In this document: piece after piece, positions 15,029 to 23,195 of the stretch
How the letters are laid out: each line of letters opens with the position of its first letter
Position numbering within the stretch: position 1 is the first letter of the stretch
Assembly (NCBI GenBank): GCA_964632795.1
Contig: CAZWEZ010000042.1
Coordinates: 1 to 31,743 of the forward strand
Length of the DNA stretch: 31,743 nucleotides
Direction: 5' to 3'
Source: CAZWEZ01 sp964632795
GTDB lineage: Bacteria > Pseudomonadota > Alphaproteobacteria > Rhodospirillales > 2-02-FULL-58-16
Made by a program: the position numbers and the translations under genes
The notes under the pieces: generated by a model
Database searches by the model: none
The model's input: the letters and a program-made list of their open reading frames with translations, nothing else
What the model was told of the DNA's origin: nothing

Positions 15029-16165
15029 GAGCCCGTCGGCCAGCCCGGCGATGATCCCGGCGCCGCGTTCGCCGCTTCTCCCGGGGTTGAACACCCACCG
15101 TTTCCGCAACTCCCCGGCGCGGGCGGCGAAGGCGTCGGGGTCCGCGCACAGCGAGCGGGCCAGCGCCGGAACCTCGTCGAGGCGCTCCGGGGCCACGACG
15201 GCTCCCGCCTGCCGGCGGTAGGCGACCTCGAGGGGCGTCGCGTCCAGGCGCTCGTACTCCGGGTTGTTGACCTTCCGCGGAAGGTCGATGAAGACCACCG
15301 GGCGTTCCAGCCCGAAGACGAATTCCATGGCCACGCCCGACCAGTCGCTGACCATCAGGTGGGCGTCGAGGAGGGAATCCAGGGCAGAGATATCCGCATC
15401 GAGGGCGAACCGGGGATGGCCGTGGAACCGCGCCGCCAGACCATCGATCGCCTTCGGGGTCAACTGGCGGGTCCTGGGATGGGGGCGCACGGTGACCCGG
15501 TGACCGGCGTCGAGCAGGATCTTCACCAGGTCCCCGCCGCATGTTTCCAACAGCCCCTGGGGGCCCCACGACGGCGCCACCAGGATGTGCAGGCCATTAC
15601 CGGTGGCGGGGTGACCGGCGGCCGCCATCAGGGTGTCGAGCGGTCCGTAGCCGTGTTCGAACAGCCCCTTGGCCGGCAGCCCCTCGAGCTCCTCCCAGCG
15701 GCGGATCTCGGCCACTTGATGGGGGCCGGTGCACATCACCGAATCGAAATGGTCGAAGGCCCCGGAGCGGTAGATCATGTGGGTGCTGACCATGGAGTGA
15801 AGCAGGTGGACGTAATGGACCGGATGGCGGGAGCGCTCGACGTGGAAGGCCCCCAGATCGGGCAGGGTCATCACCATGACCCCGGCCTGGAGGGTCTGGA
15901 ACATGTAGATCATGGCCCCGCCGGTACCGACGTAGAAGGCGTCGATGCGGGGGTCGTCGCCGCTCGGCAAGGGGTCGTCGGCATCCGAGGTCAGATAGCA
16001 GATGGTCCGTCCGTGGTCCTCCAGCAGGCTGTCCACGACCGGCTTGAAATAGCCCCAATAGGAGGCGCCCTCCGAATAGAACACGATCCGCCGCCGGGCG
16101 ACATCGAGCCTCTTGAAGCGGCGCAGGTCCCGCCAGGCGCGGAGGAACGAGGGAAGGCCGATCAA
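15023..16165 (-). CDS. CDP-glycerol glycerophosphotransferase-like protein (TagB/TagF family)
   Basis: About 380 residues. The second half carries the family signatures FEHGYGPLDTL, VAPSWGPQG, VTVRPHPRT and MVSDWSGVAMEF, then PVVFIDLPRK, as in enzymes that transfer glycerol- or ribitol-phosphate from a CDP donor to teichoic acid or capsule-like polymers. The N terminus starts with a hydrophobic and basic stretch suited to peripheral membrane binding. The longer frame to 16438 is a shadow of upstream genes. A TTG at 16165 that overlaps the TGA of the preceding gene is the likely start and would be translationally coupled. It is last gene of a three-gene minus-strand operon inserted between lptF and lptG. 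The acceptor is unknown. Confidence 0.85.
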   Translation of the reverse strand: MIGLPSFLRAWRDLRRFKRLDVARRRIVFYSEGASYWGYFKPVVDSLLEDHGRTICYLTSDADDPLPSGDDPRIDAFYVGTGGAMIYMFQTLQAGVMVMTLPDLGAFHVERSRHPVHYVHLLHSMVSTHMIYRSGAFDHFDSVMCTGPHQVAEIRRWEELEGLPAKGLFEHGYGPLDTLMAAAGHPATGNGLHILVAPSWGPQGLLETCGGDLVKILLDAGHRVTVRPHPRTRQLTPKAIDGLAARFHGHPRFALDADISALDSLLDAHLMVSDWSGVAMEFVFGLERPVVFIDLPRKVNNPEYERLDATPLEVAYRRQAGAVVAPERLDEVPALARSLCADPDAFAARAGELRKRWVFNPGRSGERGAGIIAGLADGLL

Positions 16166-16383
16166 GAAGAATCCCCGGAGGAATCGGTTCGGTCCTGCTT
16201 TCGGTCGGTGAAAAAGCCCTTCACCCGCCGCCAATAGAGCTGGAGAACGACCAGCAGCCCGGCGATGGCGCCCAGCACCAGTTGCAGGAACATGCTCGTG
16301 GTCCCGGGGTCGATGTAGGCCCGGGCGGTCCCGGGGACGGCGATCAACAGGCAAATCAAGATCAGGCGGTGGGCGATGGTCAT
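16162..16383 (-). CDS. Small membrane protein with AYIDPGT motif
   Basis: A 73-residue protein. A cleavable-looking N-terminal hydrophobic segment ends in TARA, followed by AYIDPGTTSM, a second helix of about 20 residues, then the basic YWRRVKGFF and an acidic/serine tail. Small proteins with an AYIDPGTGS-like motif followed by one helix and a basic patch recur beside sulfatase-like and glycerophosphotransferase-like genes in Gram-negative genomes; their function is, to my knowledge, unknown. The ATG overlaps the upstream stop (ATGA) and the stop overlaps the downstream TTG start, so translation of all three genes is coupled. It may be a membrane subunit or chaperone of the flanking enzymes. 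Confidence 0.8.
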   Translation of the reverse strand: MTIAHRLILICLLIAVPGTARAYIDPGTTSMFLQLVLGAIAGLLVVLQLYWRRVKGFFTDRKQDRTDSSGDSS

Positions 16384-17900
16384 GGCATTTCGATCTCTTC
16401 GAGGTTTCGTGAATCGCGCTTGAAGACACGGTCCGCAAGAAGCGCCGGATCGCTCCCTTCCAGGCACCCGAAGACGATCCGGAACTGGTTGACCGGGGTG
16501 ATCGAGGGATAGAACATGTCCCGGCATCGTCCTTCGGGAAGACGCATCGCCATCAGTATCCCAAACCTTGACTTGAGCGACGCCGGCCCGGTCCTGGTGC
16601 CGTGATCGGCCGAGAAGATGATGATCGGGTCGGTGTCGTCGGCTTCGAGAATGGCATCGGTGAGGTCGATCAACTCGGCGTTCAGACACCTGATGTCGTT
16701 GATGTAGCGGTCGTAGAGATCCCTGAGGTCCTCGGGCACGTTACCGTCCAGCCACCGGCCCTGCAAGTCCCAGCCGCTGGTGTCGGCCCGCGAGCAGTCG
16801 CGGTTGAAGCGGATCGGCGGATGGGGCGACAGGATGTGGGCGAACAGGAAGAACGGCGTTTCCCGGCGAATCCTCAACTGGCGGGTGACGTCGGCGACGT
16901 CGTTCAATTCGAACTCGAACAGGGCGCTGGGCAGGTGCTTGGCCAGGACATGGAGCGGGGTCAGTTTCATCAGCCCGATCTCGGCCTCGGAGACGCTGAA
17001 GGCGGAGCGCGTCGGCCCCGTGATGCAGCGGTCCTCGCCGCCGCCGCACCGGGTCGGTAGCAGCCCGCCGCCGGGTTCGGCGTGGATGTAGCGGTAGCCG
17101 GAACGGCGGAAGGTCTCGACGGTGCGGTTGAAGCCGCGCAGTTGGGAGGCATAGAACCTGGCGTGCAGGGGTTCGCCCTCGGGCAGGATGTAGTCCATCT
17201 CCAGCGTCGTGGCGATCGAGAACTTGGTGCTCGGATAGTTGGACCAGCTCCGCTCAGCGACGACGAACCCCCGCTCCCGCAGGGCGTCGAGGAACGGCGT
17301 GTTGTCGAACCCCACCCCCTCCTTCAGCACGTCCCATCGCGGGTAGGCGTCGGCGACCACCCAGTAGACGTTGCGGCGATCGCGGATGGCGCCCGTCGTC
17401 GCCGGTTCCCGTTGTCCGGCCGCCACGGGTTGGCCCGGAAGGAGTCGGTGGTTGACGATCTGAACGGCCGGCACCACCATCATCACCGCAACCCCGGCCA
17501 CCATCGCCCGCCGCCCCGCCGCGAGCCCGCTCAGCCGCCACGCCAGGGCGGCGACGGCGAGCGCCACCACCACCCACCCGGCAAACCTGAAGACGTCCCG
17601 CGTCACCCCCAGCGCGACCAGCAGCCCCGACAGAAGATCGTAGGTGAAGAAGGCGACGACCAGGGCGCCGATCGCATAGGACAGGCGGACCAGGCCGTCA
17701 CCCTTGACCAGGATGCCGAGAAGCCCCGTCGCCATGGCCAGGGTTCCGCTCCACGCCGCCCACGCGGCGGCGATCCTGCCGTAATAGGCGGTTTCGTCCA
17801 CGTTGTGGCCGAGGAACGACAGGAACGGCCAGGTCGAGAACAGCAGGACGATCCCGATCGCCTTCGCCAAAGCCCTGTTTGGTGTCATTGGTCCCTGCAT
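16380..17900 (-). CDS. Membrane sulfatase / phosphoglycerol transferase-like protein (alkaline phosphatase superfamily)
   Basis: About 506 residues. Five N-terminal hydrophobic segments (to about residue 150) precede a periplasmic sulfatase-fold domain. That domain shows NVYWVVADAYPRWD (metal-binding Asp), a Ser/Thr-rich nucleophile region SNYPSTKFSIATT, HILSPHPPIRF and IIFSADHGTRTG (DHG metal ligands). This layout resembles LtaS, OpgB and phosphoethanolamine transferases, so transfer of a phospho-alcohol group is more likely than sulfate hydrolysis. ATG 17888 (GGGA upstream) is an alternative start; the frame extended to 18467 is a shadow of lptG. The stop overlaps the start of the small YIDPGT gene. 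It diverges from lptG. Confidence 0.82.
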   Translation of the reverse strand: MQGPMTPNRALAKAIGIVLLFSTWPFLSFLGHNVDETAYYGRIAAAWAAWSGTLAMATGLLGILVKGDGLVRLSYAIGALVVAFFTYDLLSGLLVALGVTRDVFRFAGWVVVALAVAALAWRLSGLAAGRRAMVAGVAVMMVVPAVQIVNHRLLPGQPVAAGQREPATTGAIRDRRNVYWVVADAYPRWDVLKEGVGFDNTPFLDALRERGFVVAERSWSNYPSTKFSIATTLEMDYILPEGEPLHARFYASQLRGFNRTVETFRRSGYRYIHAEPGGGLLPTRCGGGEDRCITGPTRSAFSVSEAEIGLMKLTPLHVLAKHLPSALFEFELNDVADVTRQLRIRRETPFFLFAHILSPHPPIRFNRDCSRADTSGWDLQGRWLDGNVPEDLRDLYDRYINDIRCLNAELIDLTDAILEADDTDPIIIFSADHGTRTGPASLKSRFGILMAMRLPEGRCRDMFYPSITPVNQFRIVFGCLEGSDPALLADRVFKRDSRNLEEIEMP

Positions 17901-17929
17901 GAGTGTTGTCCGGCGAACCCGGGGGAGAC

Positions 17930-17958
17930 TTGGAATCGACCGGCCCGGAGTATATAGA
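17930..17958 (+). promoter_or_regulatory. Candidate promoter for lptG - surA - pdxA - rsmA
   Basis: TTGGAA, 17 bp, TATAGA, inside an AT-rich patch (TATATAGAAATATATAAAC) in the 135-bp divergent spacer between the sulfatase-like gene and lptG. The AT-rich patch may also serve the minus-strand cassette. A separate promoter would be needed because lptG is cut off from lptF by the cassette. Confidence 0.45.
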
Positions 17959-18035
17959 AATATATAAACACGCCCAGTCCCGTTGTCGTCGGGGCCGCGG
18001 CGGGGGCTTTCCGGAAACACAGGACCCAGACACCC

Positions 18036-19136
18036 GTGTACCTGTCGACCACCATGTCGTTCTACATCGGCCGCCACTTCCTGGTCAGTTTCCTGGCCCT
18101 GTTCTTCATGTTCCTGATGCTGATCATGCTGTTCGACGTCGTCGAGCTGTTGCGCCGTTCGGCCTCGCGGCCCGAGGTCAGCTTCTCGATGGTTCTGGAG
18201 ATGGCGTTGCTGAAGCTTCCCCACATGGGCCAGGAGACCTTTCCCTTTGCCGTGCTGTTCGGCGGGATGGCGGCGTTCTGGCGCTTGACCCGCAGCCACG
18301 AACTGGTGGTGACCCGGGCGGCGGGGGTCTCGGTGTGGCAGTTCCTGCTGCCGGTTCTGATTCTCGCCTTCCTGCTGGGACTGCTCAAGATCGCCGTCTT
18401 CAACCCCCTGGCCTCGGCCACGCTGTCGCGCTACGAACGGCTCGATGCGATTCTGTTCCAGGGACAAACGAGCCTTCTCGCCCTGTCGAGCACCGGCCTG
18501 TGGCTACGCCAGGCCGGGGAGGCCGGGCAGTCGGTGGTCCATTCGAAGAAAGCCCTGCAACGGGGCAACGTGGTCGAACTGCGCAAGGTCACCGTCTTCA
18601 TGTACGAGGGCAGCGACAATTTCCTGGAACGCATCGACGCCGAGGTGGCGCGCCTGGAGGACGGGTTCTGGCTCCTCTTCGACGCCTGGGTGTACCGCCC
18701 GGAGAAACCGGCCCGCTTCGAGAAGGAATTCCGGCTCCCCACCGACCTCACCCTGAGCTCGATCCAGGACAGCTTCGCGTCTCCCGAAACCATGTCGTTC
18801 TGGGACCTCCCCGACTTCATCAAGACCCTCGAGACCGCCGGTTTTTCGGCGATTCGCCACCGGCTTCACTGGCATTCGCTGTTGGCGGTGCCGTTGCTGA
18901 TGTGCGCCATGGTGCTGATCGCCGCCACCTTCACGCTGCGCCATGCCAGGCGCGGCGGGACCACCTTCGTCATCTCCTGCGGCGTCCTCACCGGTTTCGT
19001 GTTCTACTTCTTCTCGGACGTCGTCTTCGCGCTCGGACTGTCCGACAGCATCCCGGTGATCCTGGCCGCCTGGGCGCCCTCGGTGGTCACCACGCTGCTC
19101 GGCCTGGCCATGCTGTTGCACCTCGAGGACGGCTAG
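18036..19136 (+). CDS. lptG: LPS export ABC transporter permease LptG
   Basis: A 366-residue inner-membrane permease, partner of LptF in LptB2FG. The N terminus (GTG start) YLSTTMSFYIGRHFLVSF matches the family; an ATG at 18054 is the alternative. The coupling region SHELVVTRAAGVS aligns with SDRELVIMRAAGVS of LptF. The C terminus has three to four helices. surA follows after 14 bp; in most alphaproteobacteria lptD lies between the two and here it does not. Confidence 0.94.
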   Translation: MYLSTTMSFYIGRHFLVSFLALFFMFLMLIMLFDVVELLRRSASRPEVSFSMVLEMALLKLPHMGQETFPFAVLFGGMAAFWRLTRSHELVVTRAAGVSVWQFLLPVLILAFLLGLLKIAVFNPLASATLSRYERLDAILFQGQTSLLALSSTGLWLRQAGEAGQSVVHSKKALQRGNVVELRKVTVFMYEGSDNFLERIDAEVARLEDGFWLLFDAWVYRPEKPARFEKEFRLPTDLTLSSIQDSFASPETMSFWDLPDFIKTLETAGFSAIRHRLHWHSLLAVPLLMCAMVLIAATFTLRHARRGGTTFVISCGVLTGFVFYFFSDVVFALGLSDSIPVILAAWAPSVVTTLLGLAMLLHLEDG

Positions 19137-19150
19137 GAAGGAATGCGGAC

Positions 19151-20410
19151 ATGATACGGATTGTTCGAGGCCTGCTGGTCCTTGCCGTCGCCTTCCTGTT
19201 CGCCCCCGCCCAGGCCCAGGAGATGCTACGGATCGCGGCGGTGGTCAACGACGAGGTCATTTCGGGATACGACCTCAACTCCCGGCTGACGCTGGCCCTG
19301 GTCTCCTCGGGGGCGGAAGACCGCCCCGAGACCCGGCGCCGCCTGGCCCCGCAGGTGTTGCGTGGATTGATCGACGAGAAGCTGAAGCTCCAGGAAGCCC
19401 AGCGGCTCGATATCCGCGTCACCAAGGAGAACATCGACCATGCTCTGGCCCAGGTGGAACGCCAGAACGGCCTGTCCAAGGGTGGGCTCGACGATTTCCT
19501 GACCCGCTTCGGCATCGAAAAACCGGTCCTGATCGACCAGCTCGAGGCCGAAATCGCCTGGGTCAAGGTGGTGTCCCGCAGGCTGCGGGCGAACATCCAG
19601 ATCGGCGACGACGAAATCGACGACCGGATTGCCCGCATCGAGGCCAATAAGGGAAAACCGGAACACCGCGTCGGGGAAATCTTTCTCCCGGTCGAGAACC
19701 CCCGGCAGGAAAGCGAAATCCGTGCCCTCGCCGAACGACTGTACCAACAACTCAAGGGTGGAGCCGGGTTCTCGGCCCTGGCCCAGAACTTCTCGCAAAG
19801 CGCCTCGGCCGCGGTGGGCGGCGACCTGGGATGGATCAGTCCGGGTCAACTGGGGGGCGAATTCGATGCCATGCTGGCCAAGATGAAGCCGGGACAGTTT
19901 TCGCCGCCGGTCAAATCGCTGAACGGCTATCACATCCTTCTGCTTCGCGATCGCCGTACCGGACGGGGACTGTCGACCAAGGATCAGATCGTCACCTTGC
20001 AGCAGTTGTTCGTGGCCCTGCCCGCGAACCCCACGACGGCCGAGGTGAGCAGCCAGATGGAGCTGGCCGCGACCATGGGCCAGGTCGCCAAGAACTGCGA
20101 GGAAATGAAGGCCCTGGGCCGGGAATCGGGTTCTCCCATGTCGGGCAGCCTGGGCAAGGTCAGGTTGAGCAGACTTCCCTACGATCTGAGGTCGGTGGTC
20201 GAGACCCTGCCCCTCGACACCGCCAGCCAGCCCCAACGCGGCGGCAACGGCATCATCGTCCTCATGGTGTGCGAGCGCGAGGAAGGGTCGCCCGACACCG
20301 AGGTCCGCGAGAGGATCAAGGAGATGCTGGTCCAACAGCGTCTCGACATCGCCGCCAGGAGTTATCTGCGCGACCTGCGGCGGGCCGCCTTCATCGATGT
20401 GAGGCTATGA
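19151..20410 (+). CDS. surA: Periplasmic peptidyl-prolyl isomerase / chaperone SurA-like
   Basis: A 419-residue protein with a signal peptide (MIRIVRGLLVLAVAFLFAPAQAQ, cleavage likely after AQA). A SurA N-terminal chaperone domain follows (AAVVNDEVISGYDLNSRL). A parvulin domain at about residues 170-280 shows HRVGEIFLPV, FSQSASAAVGGDLGWI and LNGYHILLLRDRR. The C-terminal part is a weaker second parvulin-like or chaperone region. The protein assists folding of outer-membrane proteins such as LptD and porins. pdxA overlaps its stop (ATGA), so the genes are cotranslated. Confidence 0.93.
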   Translation: MIRIVRGLLVLAVAFLFAPAQAQEMLRIAAVVNDEVISGYDLNSRLTLALVSSGAEDRPETRRRLAPQVLRGLIDEKLKLQEAQRLDIRVTKENIDHALAQVERQNGLSKGGLDDFLTRFGIEKPVLIDQLEAEIAWVKVVSRRLRANIQIGDDEIDDRIARIEANKGKPEHRVGEIFLPVENPRQESEIRALAERLYQQLKGGAGFSALAQNFSQSASAAVGGDLGWISPGQLGGEFDAMLAKMKPGQFSPPVKSLNGYHILLLRDRRTGRGLSTKDQIVTLQQLFVALPANPTTAEVSSQMELAATMGQVAKNCEEMKALGRESGSPMSGSLGKVRLSRLPYDLRSVVETLPLDTASQPQRGGNGIIVLMVCEREEGSPDTEVRERIKEMLVQQRLDIAARSYLRDLRRAAFIDVRL

Positions 20411-21429
20411 CGGGGGCACCCCCCGGCGCCGGGAAACCGCTGGCCCTGACCATGGGCGAGCCGGCCGGGATCGGCGGCGAGATCGCCCTCAAGGCCTGGC
20501 TGGGACGGACCCGGGAGCTGCCTTGCTTCTTCATCCTCGACGATCCCGGGCGCCTGTCGCGTCTCGCCGGGAGGCTCGGGATGAAGGTCCCGGTGCGGAC
20601 CATCGAGGCCCCCCAACAGGCGCTCGAGGCCTTCGCCGCGGGATTGCCGGTGCTGCCCCTGGCGCTGGCCGTCGAGCCGCTCCCCGGGAGGCCGGACCCG
20701 GCCAACGCCGCCGCCGTGCGCCGGGCCATCGAGGACGCCGTCGGGCTGGTCCGCGGCGGCGACGCCGGCGCCGTGGTCACCAACCCGATCCACAAGCGGA
20801 CGCTTTACGAAGCCGGTTTCGAATTCCCCGGCCACACCGAATTCCTGGCCGCGCTTGCCGGGATCGACACCCCGCCGGTGATGATGCTGGCCTGTTCCCA
20901 ATTGCGGGTGGTCCCGGTGACCGTCCACCTCGGCCTCGGCGAGGCCGTCGAGAGGCTGACCACCGCCGCCATCGTCGAAACCGCGCGGATCACCGAGGCG
21001 GCCTTGCGCCGGGACTTCGCGATCCCCCGGCCGAGACTCGCGGTGGCCGGGCTCAACCCCCACGCCGGGGAGGGCGGCGCCATGGGCTCGGAGGAGGCCG
21101 AGGTCATCGCCCCGGCGGTCGAGCGGCTGCTCGAAGAAGGCCTCGACGTGTTCGGCCCGGTGCCCCCCGACACCCTGTTCGGCGCCGGCGCCCGCCAGAG
21201 CTTCGACGCCGCCGTGTGCATGTACCACGACCAGGCCCTGATCCCCATCAAGACCCTCGATTTCGAGCACGCCGTCAACGTCACCCTGGGCCTGCCGTTC
21301 GTCCGCACCTCGCCCGACCACGGCACCGCATTGGACCTCGCGGGCAGCGGCCGGGCCAGCGAGGCGAGCCTGGTGGCGGCCCTCGGCCTGGCCGCCGATA
21401 TGGTCCGCCGGCGGTCGTCACGGCGATGA
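20407..21429 (+). CDS. pdxA: 4-hydroxythreonine-4-phosphate dehydrogenase
   Basis: A 340-residue NAD-dependent enzyme of vitamin B6 synthesis that oxidises 4-phosphohydroxy-L-threonine. Motifs are ALTMGEPAGIGGEI at the N terminus, TNPIHKRTLYEAG and FPGHTEFLA in the middle, and CMYHDQALIPIKTLDF and RTSPDHGTALDLAG at the C terminus, including the metal-binding histidines. The ATG overlaps the surA stop, and the TGA stop overlaps the rsmA ATG. Full length. Confidence 0.96.
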   Translation: MTGAPPGAGKPLALTMGEPAGIGGEIALKAWLGRTRELPCFFILDDPGRLSRLAGRLGMKVPVRTIEAPQQALEAFAAGLPVLPLALAVEPLPGRPDPANAAAVRRAIEDAVGLVRGGDAGAVVTNPIHKRTLYEAGFEFPGHTEFLAALAGIDTPPVMMLACSQLRVVPVTVHLGLGEAVERLTTAAIVETARITEAALRRDFAIPRPRLAVAGLNPHAGEGGAMGSEEAEVIAPAVERLLEEGLDVFGPVPPDTLFGAGARQSFDAAVCMYHDQALIPIKTLDFEHAVNVTLGLPFVRTSPDHGTALDLAGSGRASEASLVAALGLAADMVRRRSSRR

Positions 21430-22238
21430 CGCCCGACCTGCCGCCGCTGCGCGAGGTCATCGCCCGCTACAAGCTGAGCGCCCGGCGCGACCTGGGCCAG
21501 CATTTCCTGTTCGACCTCAACCTGTGCGCCCGCATCGCCCGCGCCGCCGGCGACCTCGGCGAGTGCAACGTGATCGAGATCGGCCCGGGACCCGGCGGCC
21601 TGACCCGGGCCCTCCTGGAGGCCGGCGCCCGCCGGGTGTTCGCGATCGAGCGCGACGAGCGCTGCATCGCCGCCCTGGCCGACCTCGCCGCCGCTTATCC
21701 CGACCGCCTGCATCTGGTCGAGGCCGACGCCCTGGCGACCGACCCCGCCGCCCTCGCCCCGCCGCCGCGGCGGATCGTCGCCAACCTGCCCTTCAACATC
21801 GCCACCCAACTGCTGATCGGCTGGCTGGAGCGGATCGGCGAGTATCAGGGCCTGACCTGCATGTTCCAGCGCGAGGTCGCCGAGCGCCTCGCCGCCGGCC
21901 CCGGGAGCAAGACCTACGGGCGGCTGTCGGTGATCGTCCAGTGGCTGTGCGAGGTCCGCCTCGAGTTCAACGTCGACATGCGGGCTTTCACCCCGCCGCC
22001 CAAGGTCGCCGGCAGCGTGGTCACCCTGACCCCGCGCCCGGAACCCCTGGCGACGGCCCAACGGGCGGCCCTGGAGACGGTGACCGCGGCCGCCTTCGGC
22101 CAGCGCCGCAAGATGCTGCGGGCCAGCCTCAAGCGTCTGGACCTCGACCTGGAAGGACTGGGGATCGACCCCACGGCGCGCGCCGAGACCCTGAGCGTCG
22201 AGGACTTCTGCGCCCTGGCCCGCGCCCTCGGCGATTAG
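21426..22238 (+). CDS. rsmA: 16S rRNA (adenine1518-N6/adenine1519-N6)-dimethyltransferase
   Basis: A 270-residue SAM-dependent methyltransferase (KsgA family) that dimethylates two adenines near the 3' end of 16S rRNA. It shows RDLGQHFLFD, the SAM-binding IEIGPGPGGLTRALL, the catalytic NLPFNIATQL (NLPF in place of NLPY), FQREVAERLAA and AFTPPPKVAGSVV. It is the last gene of the lptG - surA - pdxA - rsmA overlapping set. Its stop TAG directly abuts a palindromic repeat. Confidence 0.96.
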   Translation: MTPDLPPLREVIARYKLSARRDLGQHFLFDLNLCARIARAAGDLGECNVIEIGPGPGGLTRALLEAGARRVFAIERDERCIAALADLAAAYPDRLHLVEADALATDPAALAPPPRRIVANLPFNIATQLLIGWLERIGEYQGLTCMFQREVAERLAAGPGSKTYGRLSVIVQWLCEVRLEFNVDMRAFTPPPKVAGSVVTLTPRPEPLATAQRAALETVTAAAFGQRRKMLRASLKRLDLDLEGLGIDPTARAETLSVEDFCALARALGD

Positions 22239-22406
22239 AGCACGTCAGGATTGATTCGACTCGCCCGATCCATCCTTCGACACGCCGCTTCGCGGCTGCT
22301 CAGGATGAGGTTGTTGTTGAAATCCAAAGGAATTCATCATCCTGAGCAGCGAGCGAAGCTCGCGTGTCGAAGGATGGCAGGCGGGTCCCATCAATCCTGA
22401 CGTGCT
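22239..22406. repeat. Palindromic repeat of a second family (168 bp)
   Basis: Outer arms AGCACGTCAGGATTGAT and complement enclose two shorter hairpins, each with CATCCTTCGACACGC and CTCAGGATGA-like arms facing inward. The CATCCTTCGACACG ... CTCAGGATG motif is a frequent intergenic palindrome in alphaproteobacteria. The arms and loops are unrelated to the CTAG / TACC family elsewhere in this window. It starts immediately after the rsmA stop codon. Confidence 0.8.
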
Positions 22407-22432
22407 ATAGAGCGCATCGAGATCAAGAGTCG

Positions 22433-22471
22433 CATCCTTCGACACCCGAGCTTCGTTCGCTGTCCGGGATG
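22433..22471. repeat. Single hairpin copy of the second palindromic family
   Basis: CATCCTTCGACACCCGAGC ... TGTCCGGGATG resembles one half of the 168-bp repeat just upstream, with divergence in the right arm. It lies between that repeat and the end of the maleate isomerase-like gene. Confidence 0.55.
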
Positions 22472-22494
22472 GGTGGCGAGGGGGTTGAGGTTGC

Positions 22495-23193
22495 TCATGG
22501 CAGTCTCTCCCGGATGGCGTCGATGACCGCCGAGTTGCTGGTCACCACCGGGCACCCGAAGGCCTCCTCCAGCAACGGCTTGGCGTCCAGGGCCCGGAAG
22601 TTGGTGCACGACGCGAACAGGCCGTCGAAGTCGACCCCGGCCAGCTTGTCACGGGCGAAGTCGACGATGTCGCCGGGCGTCGGGGCGGCCAGCTCGATGT
22701 TGACCGACAACCCCAGACCGTGCGCCGCCACCACCTCCACCCCGCCCTCCTCGAGGGAGCGGCGCACGGCATCGGTGAGCGCCGGGACGTAGGGGGTGAT
22801 CAGCGCCACCCGGCGCAGCCCGAGGCGCCCGAGGGCGCCGGAGACAGCGTTGATGNNNNNNNNNNTGACCCCGATCGCGGGACAGCCGGCCCGCCGGCCC
22901 AGGTCCTCGCAGATCCCGCGGTCGTACTCCAGTCCGCCCAGGGAGCCGGCCGAGGTGCAGCCGAAGACCAACAGGTGGGGCTCGACGGTGCCCAGGTCCC
23001 CGGCCGCCTTGGCGGCATGCTCCTCGATCATCCGCCGTTCGGCCTCGGGCGTCGTCTCGACCAGGTACATGCGCCCGGTGTGGACCGCGACCCGGTCCCT
23101 CGGCAGGGCGCCGTGCAGGTCGCCCTCCATCACCGTGTTCGACGACGGCACCAGCAGGGCCAGGCGCATGATATCGTCGGGGGCGCCCGTCAT
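22495..23193 (-). CDS. Maleate isomerase / Asp-Glu racemase superfamily protein (interrupted by an N gap)
   Basis: About 232 residues, with about four unread in the gap at 22856-22865. Two catalytic-type cysteines fit the superfamily: FGCTSAGS and FASCTNFR. The N terminus LALLVPSSNTVMEGDL and ALITPYVPALTD are typical of maleate cis-trans isomerase and arylmalonate decarboxylase-like proteins. The frame reads through on both sides of the N run, but the true gap length is unknown. It starts 2 bp after the stop of the mttB-like gene and is almost certainly cotranscribed. Substrate unknown. Confidence 0.8.
   Translation of the reverse strand: MTGAPDDIMRLALLVPSSNTVMEGDLHGALPRDRVAVHTGRMYLVETTPEAERRMIEEHAAKAAGDLGTVEPHLLVFGCTSAGSLGGLEYDRGICEDLGRRAGCPAIGVXXXXINAVSGALGRLGLRRVALITPYVPALTDAVRRSLEEGGVEVVAAHGLGLSVNIELAAPTPGDIVDFARDKLAGVDFDGLFASCTNFRALDAKPLLEEAFGCPVVTSNSAVIDAIRERLP
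22856..22865. other. Assembly gap (10 N)
   Basis: Ten unresolved bases inside the maleate isomerase-like gene. GC-rich inverted repeats nearby may have prevented assembly. Confidence 0.99.
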
Positions 23194-23195
23194 CG

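Noticed and set aside
16166..16438. N-terminal extension of the glycerophosphotransferase-like gene
   Set aside because: Overlaps the YIDPGT gene out of frame and has non-native Arg/Pro/His composition.
17901..18467. N-terminal extension of the sulfatase-like gene
   Set aside because: Lies antisense to lptG and is Gln/Arg-rich; membrane helices begin only after the ATG at 17888 or 17900.
22391..22498. Short frame starting MSNLNPLATHPG after the maleate isomerase-like gene
   Set aside because: Its ATG overlaps the upstream stop, but the frame runs straight into palindromic repeats; at best a truncated gene.
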